Source: Legionella santicrucis
Lineage (GTDB): Bacteria; Pseudomonadota; Gammaproteobacteria; Legionellales; Legionellaceae
Assembly: GCF_001468135.1 (NCBI RefSeq)
Contig: NZ_LNYU01000091.1
Coordinates: 287,850 to 351,849 of the forward strand
Reading direction: 5' to 3'
DNA: 64,000 bases
In this document: piece after piece, positions 32,621 to 42,260 of the stretch
How positions within the stretch are numbered: the stretch's first letter is position 1
How the letters are laid out: every line of letters starts with the position of its first letter
Position numbers and translations under genes: made by a program
Notes under the pieces: model-generated
Seen by the model: the letters and a program-made list of their open reading frames with translations, nothing else
Databases searched by the model: none
Told to the model about the DNA's origin: nothing

Positions 32621-34327
32621 ATGTCTCAAGAAATCACCAGCTTCGCTGCCTTTAATTTTTCTGATGCCTTAAATAGCGCATTAGAGGATATGAAGTTTAC
32701 TACTCCTTCACCAATTCAAGCACAAACCATTCCTTTACTGTTAGAAGGGCGGGATGCGATTGCTCTAGCGCAAACAGGAACAGGTAAAACTGCTGCATTT
32801 GCATTACCAATTTTGCAAAATTTATCCTCGTCTGTGCATGGCACTCAAGCTTTAATTTTAGCACCTACACGTGAATTAGCGATTCAAGTTGCAGAGCAGT
32901 TCGAATTATTAAGTGCTAATCAACGCAGCATCACAGTTGCAGTTTTATGTGGTGGCCAAGAATATGGTCGTCAATTGAAGCAATTACGAGCCGGAGCTCA
33001 AATAGTAGTTGGGACTCCAGGACGTATTTTAGATCATCTCGATAAAGGAACTTTGCTTTTAGATAATTTACGTACTTTTATTCTTGATGAAGCAGATGAA
33101 ATGTTGCGTATGGGATTTATTGAAGATATTGAAACCATCATGTCTAAATTACCCGAAAAAAAACAAATAGGTTTATTTTCTGCAACTATGCCTTATCGTA
33201 TACGACAAATTGCTAATACTTATTTACATAATCCAGTATCGATTGAAATACGAGCAGAAACTGCCACTGTCAAAAGTATTGAACAACGCTTCTTATTTGC
33301 ATCAGGACATCAAAAGCCTGATACATTATTACGGATATTGGCTGTAGAGGAGTATCAAGGCGTTATTGTATTTGTACGAACTAAAAGTAGTACCGAAGAA
33401 GTAGCCGAAATATTGCAGCAACAAGGACTGCGCGCTATGGCCATACATGGTGACATTACGCAAGCGTTACGTGAACGAATTATTGCTCAATTTAAACAAG
33501 GAGCAATTGATATCTTAGTTGCTACAGATGTTGCTGCACGTGGTTTAGATGTAGACCGCGTCACTCACGTGATTAATTATGACTTACCCCATGATAATGA
33601 AACTTATGTTCATCGTATTGGAAGGACAGGAAGAGCTGGGCGCTCTGGGGTTGCTGTACTCTTTGTAACACCTAAGGAAGGTCGACTCATTACAAGTATC
33701 GAGCGACATACCCGTCAGCGTATTACTAAAGTAGCTGTACCCACAGACCATATGATCCATGTGACACGTCAACAACGTTTCATGGCGAATATTACTGCGC
33801 GCTTAGAACATGAACACTTAATTTCATATAAACGAATTATTGAAGAATACATCAAAGAAAATAATGCTTCCGCAGTCGATGTTGCTGCTGCACTTGCCTT
33901 ATTATTGCATAAAGATATGCCATGGCAAAAAGAACAAGCCTTACCTAAAGAGTCACGTGTAATAAAAGAAAGCCGTTCCGAACGCAATGGTAAATTCGAA
34001 CGTCCATTTTCTCGTTTCGACGAAAGAAAAAGTTTTGCTTCGGATAAGAAAAATTCCAAAGAAAACCGTAAAAAATCTGGCGACATAGGACAAGATTTGT
34101 TCCGTCTTGATGTGGGTAAAGTTCACGGAGTAAAACCAGGGAATATTGTTGGTGCTATTGCTAATGAAGCAGGTTTACAAAGTAAACATATTACTGGTCT
34201 TAAAATCCTTGATGATCATTCTATTGTACGCTTACCCAAAGGTATGCCTAAAGAAATCATGAGTGGTTTAACCAAAGCATGGGTTTGTGGACGTCAGTTA
34301 AAATTAACTTTAATTAGCAATGCTTGA
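32621..34327 (+). CDS. deaD: DEAD-box RNA helicase, DeaD/CsdA type
   Basis: 568 residues. It unwinds RNA with ATP, typically in ribosome assembly and cold adaptation. Helicase motifs in order: Q motif TTPSPIQAQTIP, motif I AQTGTGKT, PTRELAIQ, GTPGRILDHL, DEAD box LDEADEML, SAT, then FVRTKSST, TDVAARGLDV and HRIGRTGRAGR. A basic Ser/Lys-rich linker (about residues 440-485) leads to a C-terminal DbpA-type RNA-binding domain (RLDVGKVHGVKPGNIVGAIA...). AGGA precedes the ATG. A terminator follows. Confidence 0.93.
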   Translation: MSQEITSFAAFNFSDALNSALEDMKFTTPSPIQAQTIPLLLEGRDAIALAQTGTGKTAAFALPILQNLSSSVHGTQALILAPTRELAIQVAEQFELLSANQRSITVAVLCGGQEYGRQLKQLRAGAQIVVGTPGRILDHLDKGTLLLDNLRTFILDEADEMLRMGFIEDIETIMSKLPEKKQIGLFSATMPYRIRQIANTYLHNPVSIEIRAETATVKSIEQRFLFASGHQKPDTLLRILAVEEYQGVIVFVRTKSSTEEVAEILQQQGLRAMAIHGDITQALRERIIAQFKQGAIDILVATDVAARGLDVDRVTHVINYDLPHDNETYVHRIGRTGRAGRSGVAVLFVTPKEGRLITSIERHTRQRITKVAVPTDHMIHVTRQQRFMANITARLEHEHLISYKRIIEEYIKENNASAVDVAAALALLLHKDMPWQKEQALPKESRVIKESRSERNGKFERPFSRFDERKSFASDKKNSKENRKKSGDIGQDLFRLDVGKVHGVKPGNIVGAIANEAGLQSKHITGLKILDDHSIVRLPKGMPKEIMSGLTKAWVCGRQLKLTLISNA

Positions 34328-34340
34328 TTTAGTAGACTCA

Positions 34341-34367
34341 CGCCACTTCCTATGAAAGTGGCGGTTT
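34341..34367 (+). terminator. Rho-independent terminator of deaD
   Basis: CGCCACTT (34341-34348), loop CCTATGA, AAGTGGCG (34356-34363), then GTTTT. It lies 13 bases after the deaD stop. Confidence 0.75.
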
Positions 34368-34834
34368 TACCAAAAGCGATGTTGCAAGATGAAGTATCTC
34401 TAGTGTTTTATGCAGTGCTCCCGAATTCTGTGTACAAGCTGCAGAACGTCAGGGACGTAGAATTAAACGGTGTTTTTAGAGAGGTGTGAAGGTTCAACTG
34501 CATTCACTAGAAGTAATGTTTTTCTAATTGTCGCTCGATACATCATCTAACATCAAAATAACTTCATTTTTATTGAGTTTGTCCATCAAATAAGCATAAT
34601 TTTATCTTCTTTAGCGATCCACATAAGAAGCAATTTAATGTAACTTAATGATAAATAATTAAAAATATTATATTAAGTGTTGAAGTAAAAAAATTGCTTA
34701 TCAATGATTTTTCATACTATAATGCCCGTGTTTTTGTTTTTAAAACAATCAAATAAACTCTTCAAAATCAGTGCAGGAGTCAGTCATAGTTATTAAAGAC
34801 TACTGCTTTTTTAGGATTAAGATTAAGGGTATTC
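34368..34834. other. Intergenic region before plaA
   Basis: About 470 bases with no convincing gene. It runs from the deaD terminator to the plaA start and presumably contains the plaA promoter; TATAAT-like sequence occurs near 34716-34725 (CATACTATAATGCC). Short frames inside it lack ribosome-binding sites and recognisable protein character. Confidence 0.5.
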
Positions 34835-35758
34835 ATGAGACTGTTAGCAACTATAAGTGCTTTTTTATTTTCTGGGATTATTTCGGCAACACCTCTTCAT
34901 AATATCGTTATATTTGGAGATAGTTTATCTGATAATGGTAATTTGTATGAATTTATGAAAAGGCAAATTCCGCAATCCCCCCCCTATTATGAGGGTCGCT
35001 TTACTAATGGTCCTGTCTGGATTGAACATGTGATTGCTTCTTATTTTCCTGAAAATCCTGGCGCTCATTTATTAGATTATGCTTTCGGAGGTGCTGGTGT
35101 TTCTGAGGAGGAAGGATCAGAAGATGTATTATTTACTTTAAGAAGAGAAATTAATAATTATTTATTGGCGCATAATGATAAAGCCAGTGAAGACAGCCTT
35201 TTTGTGGTATGGATAGGCGCCAATAATTATCTTGGGTTGCCTTCTGAAGTTGAAAAAACACTAGTGGACGTTAATCTCGGCATTGTAAATAGTTTACATC
35301 GTTTAGTGAAAAAAGGTGCAAAGCATATCTTGGTAGTGAATTTGCCAGATTTGGGTCGCACTCCTGCTGCGATTGAATTTGACACTATAAACGAGATGAC
35401 CTACTTTGCGAAACAGCACAATAATTTATTAAGCCAGTCAATTGATAGTTTTAAGCGGGAGTATCCAGAGGTAGAATGGCTCTATTATGATCTGCATCAA
35501 GCTTTTGAAGAAGTCATAAACCACCCACAAGACTATGGCTTTACTAATATCACGAATACTTGTGTTCAATTTGATGAAAATATCACTAAAACGTCAGTCT
35601 TAAAAATGGCTGCCGCCGCTAAACCGCAAATGAAAGAAGATGCTTGTACCGGTTATTTATTTTTTGATTTGGTACATCCCACTGGATTGGCACATCAAAT
35701 TCTAGCGGAAAAGGCAAGATTGATGTTGGATCAACAGGGTATAATATTTTCAAATTAA
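34835..35758 (+). CDS. plaA: PlaA-type secreted lysophospholipase A, GDSL/SGNH family
   Basis: 307 residues, close to L. pneumophila PlaA. It hydrolyses lysophospholipids and is exported by type II secretion after Sec translocation. Signal peptide at about residues 1-18 (ending ISA-TP). SGNH blocks: IVIFGDSLSDNGN with nucleophile Ser30, Gly in YAFGGAGVS (83-90), Asn in VVWIGANNYLG (124-134), and Asp278/His281 in FFDLVHPTGLAH. Cys243 and Cys271 could form the disulfide around the loop that is cleaved by the secreted metalloprotease in PlaA-like enzymes. Assignment to PlaA rather than PlaC or PlaD is by length and overall feel. Confidence 0.85.
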   Translation: MRLLATISAFLFSGIISATPLHNIVIFGDSLSDNGNLYEFMKRQIPQSPPYYEGRFTNGPVWIEHVIASYFPENPGAHLLDYAFGGAGVSEEEGSEDVLFTLRREINNYLLAHNDKASEDSLFVVWIGANNYLGLPSEVEKTLVDVNLGIVNSLHRLVKKGAKHILVVNLPDLGRTPAAIEFDTINEMTYFAKQHNNLLSQSIDSFKREYPEVEWLYYDLHQAFEEVINHPQDYGFTNITNTCVQFDENITKTSVLKMAAAAKPQMKEDACTGYLFFDLVHPTGLAHQILAEKARLMLDQQGIIFSN

Positions 35759-35812
35759 ATTTAAGCTACCGGATTAGGCATAACCATAATCCGTGAGGTG
35801 TGGCATAAAATT

Positions 35813-35844
35813 CCCGGATTTCGACTGCATCTAATCTGGGCTAC
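35813..35844 (+). repeat. Dispersed repeat, copy 3
   Basis: CCCGGATT (35813-35820) pairs with AATCTGGG (35833-35840) allowing one G-U, and is followed by CTAC. A second GGATTA/TAATCC dyad lies just upstream (GGATTA 35771-35776, ATAATCC 35787-35793). The plan matches the copies at 15.8-16.0 kb. Confidence 0.5.
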
Positions 35845-35881
35845 ACATACATTTATTCCAATAGCAATCTGTTAGGATGAT

Positions 35882-36628
35882 ATGAATTACTTAATAAGGA
35901 TAATGTTGCTATGGTGTTGTATGGTCTCGGCTGCTTTTACAAATATGCTTGAGATTAATATTGATGGTAAGCCTTTTCAGGTGCCTTGTTGGTTTTCTCA
36001 AAAAAAACAGATTGGCGCCGTGCTTCTTATTAATGGCGGAAGCCACACTCAATCCCCTGCTTTATTGGATTATTTAGCTCACCGATTAGCAGAAAATGGA
36101 TGGATGGCAACTTTACTTCAGGATGATAAAAGCAATTCCATACCTTGGATGAAACAACTCCCTGAGGTCATTATGACGTTGAGGCAGCAAAAGTTCATGA
36201 AAATTATAGTGTTGCATTATGGAGAACAATTACAGCAAACTTTAGATTATTTCGACAAACCGCAAGCTCTAAAAATCGAAGGATTGATTCTACTTTCAGC
36301 CTACCCTATACAGCAACCTATAAATAAAAAACCTAAAATAAATATGCCCATTTTTGACATTATAGGGCAATTTGATCACGGCTTAGTGAAGCAAGAACTA
36401 GCAATACGGCAAAAAACGTTCGGGAATAATAAGAAGAAGTATTTGGCAATAGAAATACCTGAGACAGAACAAGATTACAAATACAGCCGACAACTTCTTT
36501 TTACCTTGATTCATGGGTGGATGATGAAACTTCCAGAGTTTCAACCGACACCCCCAATTTTTATGTATACTTATCAATATCCTTTATTAGATTTCCAACC
36601 TAAGTATGAGCATTTACTCAAGTCATAG
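35882..36628 (+). CDS. Probable DUF3530-like periplasmic alpha/beta protein
   Basis: 248 residues with a Sec signal peptide (about 1-20). Alternating hydrophobic strands (IGAVLLINGG, GWMATLLQDD, MKIIVLHYG, IEGLILLSAYP, MPIFDIIGQFDHG) give an alpha/beta-hydrolase pattern, but the nucleophile elbow reads LHYGEQL, without Ser, so it is probably not an active hydrolase. The layout resembles DUF3530. It follows plaA and a repeat copy, and converges on the ABC genes with only 10 bases between. Confidence 0.6.
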   Translation: MNYLIRIMLLWCCMVSAAFTNMLEINIDGKPFQVPCWFSQKKQIGAVLLINGGSHTQSPALLDYLAHRLAENGWMATLLQDDKSNSIPWMKQLPEVIMTLRQQKFMKIIVLHYGEQLQQTLDYFDKPQALKIEGLILLSAYPIQQPINKKPKINMPIFDIIGQFDHGLVKQELAIRQKTFGNNKKKYLAIEIPETEQDYKYSRQLLFTLIHGWMMKLPEFQPTPPIFMYTYQYPLLDFQPKYEHLLKS

Positions 36629-36638
36629 TACAATGAGA

Positions 36639-37412
36639 TTATTCGCGTAATCCTATTCCTTTCTTTAACAAAATCATGTTGAGAATTGTGAGTGAAACTA
36701 ACATAAGAAAAATAATACCTATAGCCAAAGAAATACTTACTTCACTTTGGCCTATCATTGCATTTCTCAGTGCATTAACCATGTATAAGATAGGATTAAA
36801 CCAGGATATTTTTTGCCAAGGTTCTGGCAACATAGTAATGCTATAAAATACTCCCCCCAAGTAGGTAAGTGGCGTCAAAACAAACGTTGGAATCAGCATA
36901 ATGTCATCAAAATTACGGGCAACCATAGCATTAGTGAAACCTGCCAGTGCAAATATTGCAGAAACCAATAAAACCACTAACAGAGTCATAGGTAAATGGC
37001 TTAATTCAATGGTTAAGAAAAAACTAGCAACAAGAAAGACTAAAAAGGCAACAATTAATCCTCTAAATACTCCTCCTAAGACATATCCTAGAAGTAAAAG
37101 ACCATGATGCATAGGACTGACAAGCATTTCATCAATACTTCTTTGAAAACGAACACTATATAATGAAGAGGATACATTACCATAGGAATTAACAATTACT
37201 GACATCATAATTAGTCCTGGAGCAATAAACATTGGATAGCTCACTCCATCAATATTACCAATACGAGGCCCTATTAAACTGCCGAAAATAAGAAAATAAA
37301 GTGTGGTTGTAATTACCGGAGGTAAAAAAACTTGTGATGCAATACGAAACATACGAACAAGTTCGCGTCTAACCAAAGTGTAAAGTGCAATAAGTTGTTT
37401 TTCAATGGCCAT
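36639..37412 (-). CDS. yadH: ABC-2 type transporter permease (YadH-like)
   Basis: 257 residues with six membrane helices and the ABC-2 plan: PPVITTTLYFLIFGSLIG, FIAPGLIMMSVIVNSYGNVS, and LTYLGGVFYSITMLPEPWQK followed by NPILYMVNALRNAMIGQSEV. It forms the membrane part of an exporter with the ATPase encoded upstream, which it overlaps by 11 bases. Substrate unknown. Confidence 0.88.
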   Translation of the reverse strand: MAIEKQLIALYTLVRRELVRMFRIASQVFLPPVITTTLYFLIFGSLIGPRIGNIDGVSYPMFIAPGLIMMSVIVNSYGNVSSSLYSVRFQRSIDEMLVSPMHHGLLLLGYVLGGVFRGLIVAFLVFLVASFFLTIELSHLPMTLLVVLLVSAIFALAGFTNAMVARNFDDIMLIPTFVLTPLTYLGGVFYSITMLPEPWQKISWFNPILYMVNALRNAMIGQSEVSISLAIGIIFLMLVSLTILNMILLKKGIGLRE

Positions 37413-38316
37413 TTTTTATGAGATCCAAAAAAAGCTCTTCCAAGCGATTAGTTTTATTGCGCATACTATGAATCTTTATTCCTTGCTTGGTGAAAAGAGC
37501 AAATGCATCATTTAAACTTAAGTGATTATCAACTCTTAATTCTATAGTAGTACTATCAATGAGTGATGGTTTGAAAGGATGTAAATCAGGCAAAGTAGTA
37601 ATGCGATCTTCTGTATTAAAAATAAAAGTTTGATGCCGCAATGTTTGTAATAAAGCCTTCATCGAGGTATTTTTTATGATTTCTCCTTTATCGATAATGG
37701 CAATGTTCTTACACAATTGTTCTGCTTCTTCAAGGTAATGGGTCGTAAGAATAATTGTTGTTCCTTCCTCATTAGTGCGAGTTAAAAACTCCCACATACT
37801 GTGCCTAATTTCTATATCTACGCCAGCTGTAGGCTCATCGAGGATCAATACCTTAGGTTGATGCACTAAAGCCCTGGCGATCATAAGTCGACGTTTCATG
37901 CCACCAGACAAATGGCGTGCTATAGAAAACCGTTTATCCCAAAGACCAAGTTGTTGCAATAATGATTCAACTTGAGGGCGCGCATTTTTTCGGGAAATTC
38001 CATAATAACCTGCCTGGTTTAATAAAATTTGTTCACAGGTTTCAAAAATATTAAGATTGATTTCCTGGGGTACAAGTCCTAAACAGGATTTGGCTTTTTC
38101 AGGCTCTTTCTCTAGGTCATAACCATAAATAAAGATACTACCAGATGTTTTTTTGAGTAAGGTAGTTATCAAACCTATAGTTGTTGATTTTCCCGCACCA
38201 TTGGCTCCCAACAAAGCAAAAAAATCACCTGTATTAATGGTTAAATCAATGCCTTTCAACGCTTGAACACCATTAGCATAAGTTTTGGATAACTGTTGAA
38301 TCTCTATAGCGTGCAT
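37402..38316 (-). CDS. yadG: ABC transporter ATPase (YadG-like)
   Basis: 304 residues. Walker A LLGANGAGKST (GANGAGKS at 37-44), Q-loop LGLVPQEINLN, signature LSGGMKRRLMIARALV, Walker B VLILDEPTAGVD and the switch His in LTTHYLEEAEQL are all intact. It powers the YadH-like permease. No other partner gene is adjacent. Confidence 0.9.
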   Translation of the reverse strand: MHAIEIQQLSKTYANGVQALKGIDLTINTGDFFALLGANGAGKSTTIGLITTLLKKTSGSIFIYGYDLEKEPEKAKSCLGLVPQEINLNIFETCEQILLNQAGYYGISRKNARPQVESLLQQLGLWDKRFSIARHLSGGMKRRLMIARALVHQPKVLILDEPTAGVDIEIRHSMWEFLTRTNEEGTTIILTTHYLEEAEQLCKNIAIIDKGEIIKNTSMKALLQTLRHQTFIFNTEDRITTLPDLHPFKPSLIDSTTIELRVDNHLSLNDAFALFTKQGIKIHSMRNKTNRLEELFLDLIKNGH

Positions 38317-38380
38317 AAGGGCTAAGTGAAAATAAAAATATCATTATACACAATAATCGTATTTATTCGAAAGCGAGTTG

Positions 38381-38510
38381 TCACCAATCTGGCTCTATGG
38401 CTGAATTCTCTGGTGATGAATCATCATTTTCTACTGCGCTTCTAATTTCTCGTAATTTTTTAAAGAGAGCTACTAATTCAGGCGGCCCACTATCACTGGA
38501 TGGATAATTT
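38381..38510 (-). pseudogene. Out-of-frame C-terminal extension of the coiled-coil gene 38493-39542
   Basis: After the 11-A run at 38508-38518 (minus strand) the frame shifted by one reads 42 sense codons to a TGA at 38383-38381, beginning NYPSSDSGPPELVALFKKLR and ending in an acidic tail SSPENSAIEPDW. The composition looks like genuine protein, including an amphipathic helix. Removing one A joins it to the upstream frame. It is either the end of a gene broken by an indel, the product of slippage at the A-run, or a sequencing error. Confidence 0.65.
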
Positions 38511-39542
38511 TTTTTTTTCTTCTTCATTCATTTGTGATGCTTGTGCTTCTTTCCTCTTTTTCATTTTTTCCAGTGCTCCATTTATCCCATTGAGGAGTTC
38601 ATTATTGCTTACCGGTGTAAAAAATGATTGATTGGCCAAATTTTGTTTTGTCTCTGTTTTGGTCTCTTTTGTAGGTGTTGATGGTTTTTCAGGAGGAAGA
38701 GGAGTTTGGGGCGCTGGGGGAATTCTTGGTTGAGATTGATTTTTTTGAGCGGACACTTCTATTTTATCAGGTATGATGACGCTAATTTCATTTTTTATGA
38801 CCCGATCTTTTTCGATAGGTTTAGGCGAAGGGGCTTGAGGTAATCGTTCTATTTCTGGAGTTTGGGCGTTCAACGTAATCGAAGGAGTTGTTAAGGGAGT
38901 AATGATTTCAATTCCTGGCTTTTGTTTTGTGGTCTCATAGAGTGTACTCAGTAACTGAGAGACAGATAATAATTGCTTTTGGGCGGTTATTATTTGTGCA
39001 TGCATTTCTTCTACTGTCTTACGATCACCAATTAGAATCTTTAATTGATCGTTTTGTAACATCAATTGATTATTTGATTGCTGTAGATCTGAAATTTGTT
39101 TTTTTAGTTGTTCTATTTCAGCTTGATGTATTTTTTGAGTTGAAACAAAGGCTGTTTGCTGAGCAAGTAAAGCATCTTTGAGATTGCGGATCAAATTTTC
39201 AGAGGGAGCTCCAGAAGGACCAATATTCATTTCTATAGTACCTATTGGAGCATATTGTTTTGCAGCAATATTATATTCATCAAGAAAATTTATCCAACAA
39301 TTCAGTAAATAGGGATTGCTTTTAGCAGAAAGAAGGATGGTGATACTCAAGTTCTCAATAATACTTGCATCATGAAGCGTATCTTGATTTAAAGTTACTA
39401 TAGAAAGAATTTCTTCCAAGAAATGGCTAATTATGCTGTGATTATGTTCTTTAGCCCAATTGTAAAATGCTGGAGTACCATTTTGTTTGTAATTTGTAAC
39501 AAAATGACCAAATATTCTAAAAAATTCGTTACTAATTGCCAT
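38493..39542 (-). CDS. Coiled-coil, proline-rich protein, effector candidate (frame cut at an A-run)
   Basis: 349 residues as read; ATG 39542 has AGGGAG about 9 bases upstream. No family recognised. N-terminal helical domain (about 1-120, MAISNEFFRIFGHFVTNYKQ), a coiled coil (about 125-200, QKIHQAEIEQLKKQISDLQQ), a Pro/Thr/Lys-rich region (about 215-300, PRIPPAPQTPLPPEKPSTPT) and a basic C-terminal helix. No signal peptide. The frame ends just after an A11 run (38508-38518); the +1-shifted frame continues for 42 codons, so the intact form may be about 387 residues. Confidence 0.7.
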   Translation of the reverse strand: MAISNEFFRIFGHFVTNYKQNGTPAFYNWAKEHNHSIISHFLEEILSIVTLNQDTLHDASIIENLSITILLSAKSNPYLLNCWINFLDEYNIAAKQYAPIGTIEMNIGPSGAPSENLIRNLKDALLAQQTAFVSTQKIHQAEIEQLKKQISDLQQSNNQLMLQNDQLKILIGDRKTVEEMHAQIITAQKQLLSVSQLLSTLYETTKQKPGIEIITPLTTPSITLNAQTPEIERLPQAPSPKPIEKDRVIKNEISVIIPDKIEVSAQKNQSQPRIPPAPQTPLPPEKPSTPTKETKTETKQNLANQSFFTPVSNNELLNGINGALEKMKKRKEAQASQMNEEEKKKLSIQ

Positions 39543-39800
39543 TCTAATTCTCCCTCTCCTTGGAGGCATACAAGTCCATTTAATATCGATTGCGATTAAA
39601 ATTCAATAAATTTGTATCAAATTTCTCTGTAAATTACAAAAAATATATTACGTGAACAGCTTAATTTTTAGAAATTATTCTATAATTTCAATTGCAACTC
39701 TAAAGTCATAAGGATTTAAACTATCCATTACTCTTTACCCCAACAGTCACACGTTTTCCAATTTGTTTAAGAAGAAGATACCTGATTTATTTATTGCTTG

Positions 39801-40217
39801 TTAGAATGGTTTTATGCTCACAGAGGATTGCAACAACTCTTTTAATTGTTGATTTAACTCTTCTAATAACTCTTTGGATTCATTAAATTTTTTGTCAATC
39901 TTACCCCATTTCTCCTCAAGAATTTTGTATTCTTTCTTATGTGTATTAAGTGATTCTTGTGCTAATGCTTGCAATCCCTCTTTCTTTTCTTCTATTGCTA
40001 ATTTTAAAGCTTGTTCATCAACTTGTATTTGCTCAAACAACTGTAACAATTTTAGTCCAAGTTCTGATTGATTTATATTCTCTTGGATTATATTAATTTC
40101 ACTCTGAGTGTCATTTATAGAATCACTTATTAATTGGATTTTTTTCTCAATTCCAGACTCTGCTGGATTTTTAATAACTGTATTAAAAAAATCATGTTTT
40201 CCTTGACGAGCTTTCAC
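39801..40217 (-). CDS. Short coiled-coil protein, unknown
   Basis: 138 residues; GTG 40217 has AGGAG about 9 bases upstream. Nearly the whole protein from residue 20 on is a heptad-rich coiled coil (KKIQLISDSINDTQSEINII, then ESKELLEELNQQLKELLQSS). No signal peptide or membrane segment. The C-terminal region has closely spaced Glu residues before SSVSIKPF, compatible with a Dot/Icm signal but far from proof. It is separated from its neighbours by about 175 and 260 bases, so it is monocistronic. Confidence 0.65.
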   Translation of the reverse strand: MKARQGKHDFFNTVIKNPAESGIEKKIQLISDSINDTQSEINIIQENINQSELGLKLLQLFEQIQVDEQALKLAIEEKKEGLQALAQESLNTHKKEYKILEEKWGKIDKKFNESKELLEELNQQLKELLQSSVSIKPF

Positions 40218-40393
40218 AACTGTTCTCCTAATCCTAGCTACACTAAGATAATTAAATTTAAAAAAAGCATCATTTTAGCACAGACTTGATAAAATATATC
40301 ACTTTGTTTCCAGGTATCAGCATCTCGTATTTAATCCCATTGATTAAATTCAAAATTGATTTATTTTTATCTTAAAAAGATCAAAGAGAATTC

Positions 40394-41002
40394 TTAACAA
40401 ATGAGCTCAGAACGAGTTTTCAACCATCCAGCAATACTATATCGAGGTTGATGAGTGAGACATACTTCATGGGGTAACTCACTATTAAAACATATGAAAC
40501 GATTTTCTTGAGGTAAAATGACTTGAATGAGTTGTTGCTCTTGATTGTAAAGCTTTAATTCACCACCTAATTCAGCATACCAGTCTTTATTTAAATAATA
40601 CACACAGGAAATTTTTCGATTTTTTTTTGTGGCAAACTGGTCAACATGTTTTTTATAATAAGAACCAGGCTGATATGCAGCAAGATGGGTTTCAAATTCG
40701 TATAATCCTAAAAAGAGCTCTTGATTCAGAAGTTGTGCTAATTGCTGGATTCGTTTTAAATAATTTTGTATTGCTGAATTTTCTTCATGCTCATCCAGCC
40801 AAAAAATTTCATCAGCACGAATAGTCTTATTTTTATGAGATTCCAAATTAAGACCAATTTTTGCTCCGCGAAATAATCCTTGTCCATACATTTCTTGAGC
40901 TTTTGCTTGAATTAATTGGCATTGATTAGGCTCAAGAAAATCTTCGATAATATGGAATCCTTGGGTACAAAGATTATGGATAAGTAATTCAGAATTGCTC
41001 AA
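40394..41002 (-). CDS. 2-oxoglutarate/Fe(II)-dependent oxygenase (prolyl-4-hydroxylase-like)
   Basis: 202 residues. The double-stranded beta-helix fold is shown by the iron ligands His119 and Asp121 in YKKHVDQF, the distal His178 in ELPHEV, and Arg187 for 2-oxoglutarate in PRYSIAGWLK; GGELKLYN and FICFNSELPH are typical of the family. It would hydroxylate a protein or small substrate in the cytoplasm; the substrate is unknown. The start overlaps the YgjP-like stop (ATGA), so the two are co-translated. Confidence 0.85.
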   Translation of the reverse strand: MSNSELLIHNLCTQGFHIIEDFLEPNQCQLIQAKAQEMYGQGLFRGAKIGLNLESHKNKTIRADEIFWLDEHEENSAIQNYLKRIQQLAQLLNQELFLGLYEFETHLAAYQPGSYYKKHVDQFATKKNRKISCVYYLNKDWYAELGGELKLYNQEQQLIQVILPQENRFICFNSELPHEVCLTHQPRYSIAGWLKTRSELIC

Positions 41003-41688
41003 AGTGCACGTCCTTCAAGTAGAAACTCATATTGGCGCCATTCTGGCATAAATTTGCTCATCAATTGATAAAAACGTTTATTATGACTGGGCTCAAGCAG
41101 ATGTACTAACTCATGTACAAGCACATATTCCATACAAATTTGAGGTTTTTTTATAAGATTAAGATTTAACCATATGCGCGCTGCTTTAGTATTGCATGAA
41201 CCCCAGCGCGTTTTCATTTTTTTTATTCCCCACTGAGACACTTTTACACCAACGATACTCTCCCACTGCTGAATTAAGTCGGGCAATAAGAGTTGCATTC
41301 GATATCGATACCAATTATCAAGAAGCTTTTGTTTTTGTTCATGAGAACTATTGGGTTGAATATAGCAGTACATCAGTTCATCATTTATTTTAATTTGTAC
41401 CGGACCGTGGTGCTCCTGAATAACGAATAAATATTGTTTTCCTTGAAAAGGTACAGTAACCCCTGTTTCTAACTCATCACTTTCAATGATTGAACGGCTA
41501 CGAATCCGTTCACGTTGTGTATGAATCCATGTTCCTTTCGTTTGCAGCGTTTGTCGGATTAATTGATCACTAAATTTAAAAGGTACGCTTACTTTAACCA
41601 AACCATCGGGGGGATAAATACGTAAGTGCATGTTTTTAATTTTTTTTCGTGTTACTTCAATGGAGATACCATCCAGTTCAATGATCAT
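40999..41688 (-). CDS. YgjP-like (DUF45) zinc metallopeptidase
   Basis: 229 residues. The C-terminal domain has the zinc site HELVHLLEPSHNKRF (HELVH at 192-196, third ligand probably His202) after SQWGIKKMKTRWGSCNTKAA, the standard DUF45/SprT-like order. The N-terminal half carries YgjP-family motifs (KKIKNMHLRIYPPDGLVKVS). Function in the cell is not established. It is the first gene of a pair with the 2OG oxygenase. Confidence 0.85.
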   Translation of the reverse strand: MIIELDGISIEVTRKKIKNMHLRIYPPDGLVKVSVPFKFSDQLIRQTLQTKGTWIHTQRERIRSRSIIESDELETGVTVPFQGKQYLFVIQEHHGPVQIKINDELMYCYIQPNSSHEQKQKLLDNWYRYRMQLLLPDLIQQWESIVGVKVSQWGIKKMKTRWGSCNTKAARIWLNLNLIKKPQICMEYVLVHELVHLLEPSHNKRFYQLMSKFMPEWRQYEFLLEGRAL

Positions 41689-41903
41689 ATATTCGTCGTA
41701 CTTTAAAATTTATGCCCTGCGAAAAAATCAAGGGAGCTTGGCTATATGATTAAGATGCCTAGGCCCTCAAATAAAAAATAGTTCTTAATTTAGCATGAGT
41801 TTAGGCTAAAGAATCTATTTAGATCCAGTCTCCATCTCGAACGACCAGGAGTAAAACCACATGCTCTTATGCGAAACTCTCATTAATTTTTTGTTCTATT
41901 TTA

Positions 41904-42188
41904 CTACCTTTGTGCACCGATACAAGGGCTGTCTATATATTCACCATTAATATCTAAAACCATATTCACATTAGCACGCTGATAACGTGCAAGTATGTCA
42001 TATTCTTGTTTTGTTATATATCCGTAAGAGTTGCCACAATATACAAGTGAGGAGGCTTCAGGTTTAGGTTTAACATGAATAGGCAAATCACACTCCCAAC
42101 GAAAATGTGTCAAATCGCAATTTGCTGCTAAGGCCAAGTGAAGGGGCAAAAGAGATAAAACAACAATCACATACCATTTCCTTTTCAT
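41904..42188 (-). CDS. Small secreted cysteine-containing protein, unknown
   Basis: 94 residues from ATG 42188; an in-frame ATG at 42206 is possible. A Sec signal peptide ([20 protein letters not shown], cleavage ALA-AN) precedes a mature part of about 73 residues with four Cys ([22 protein letters not shown]) that could form two disulfides in the periplasm. No family recognised. Confidence 0.65.
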   Translation of the reverse strand: MKRKWYVIVVLSLLPLHLALAANCDLTHFRWECDLPIHVKPKPEASSLVYCGNSYGYITKQEYDILARYQRANVNMVLDINGEYIDSPCIGAQR

Positions 42189-42260
42189 AGTGTGCACCAT
42201 TTCCATGTTTATGTTTTTTAATTATAGGATATGATTGAAAAAAAGTAGTCAAGGACACTC

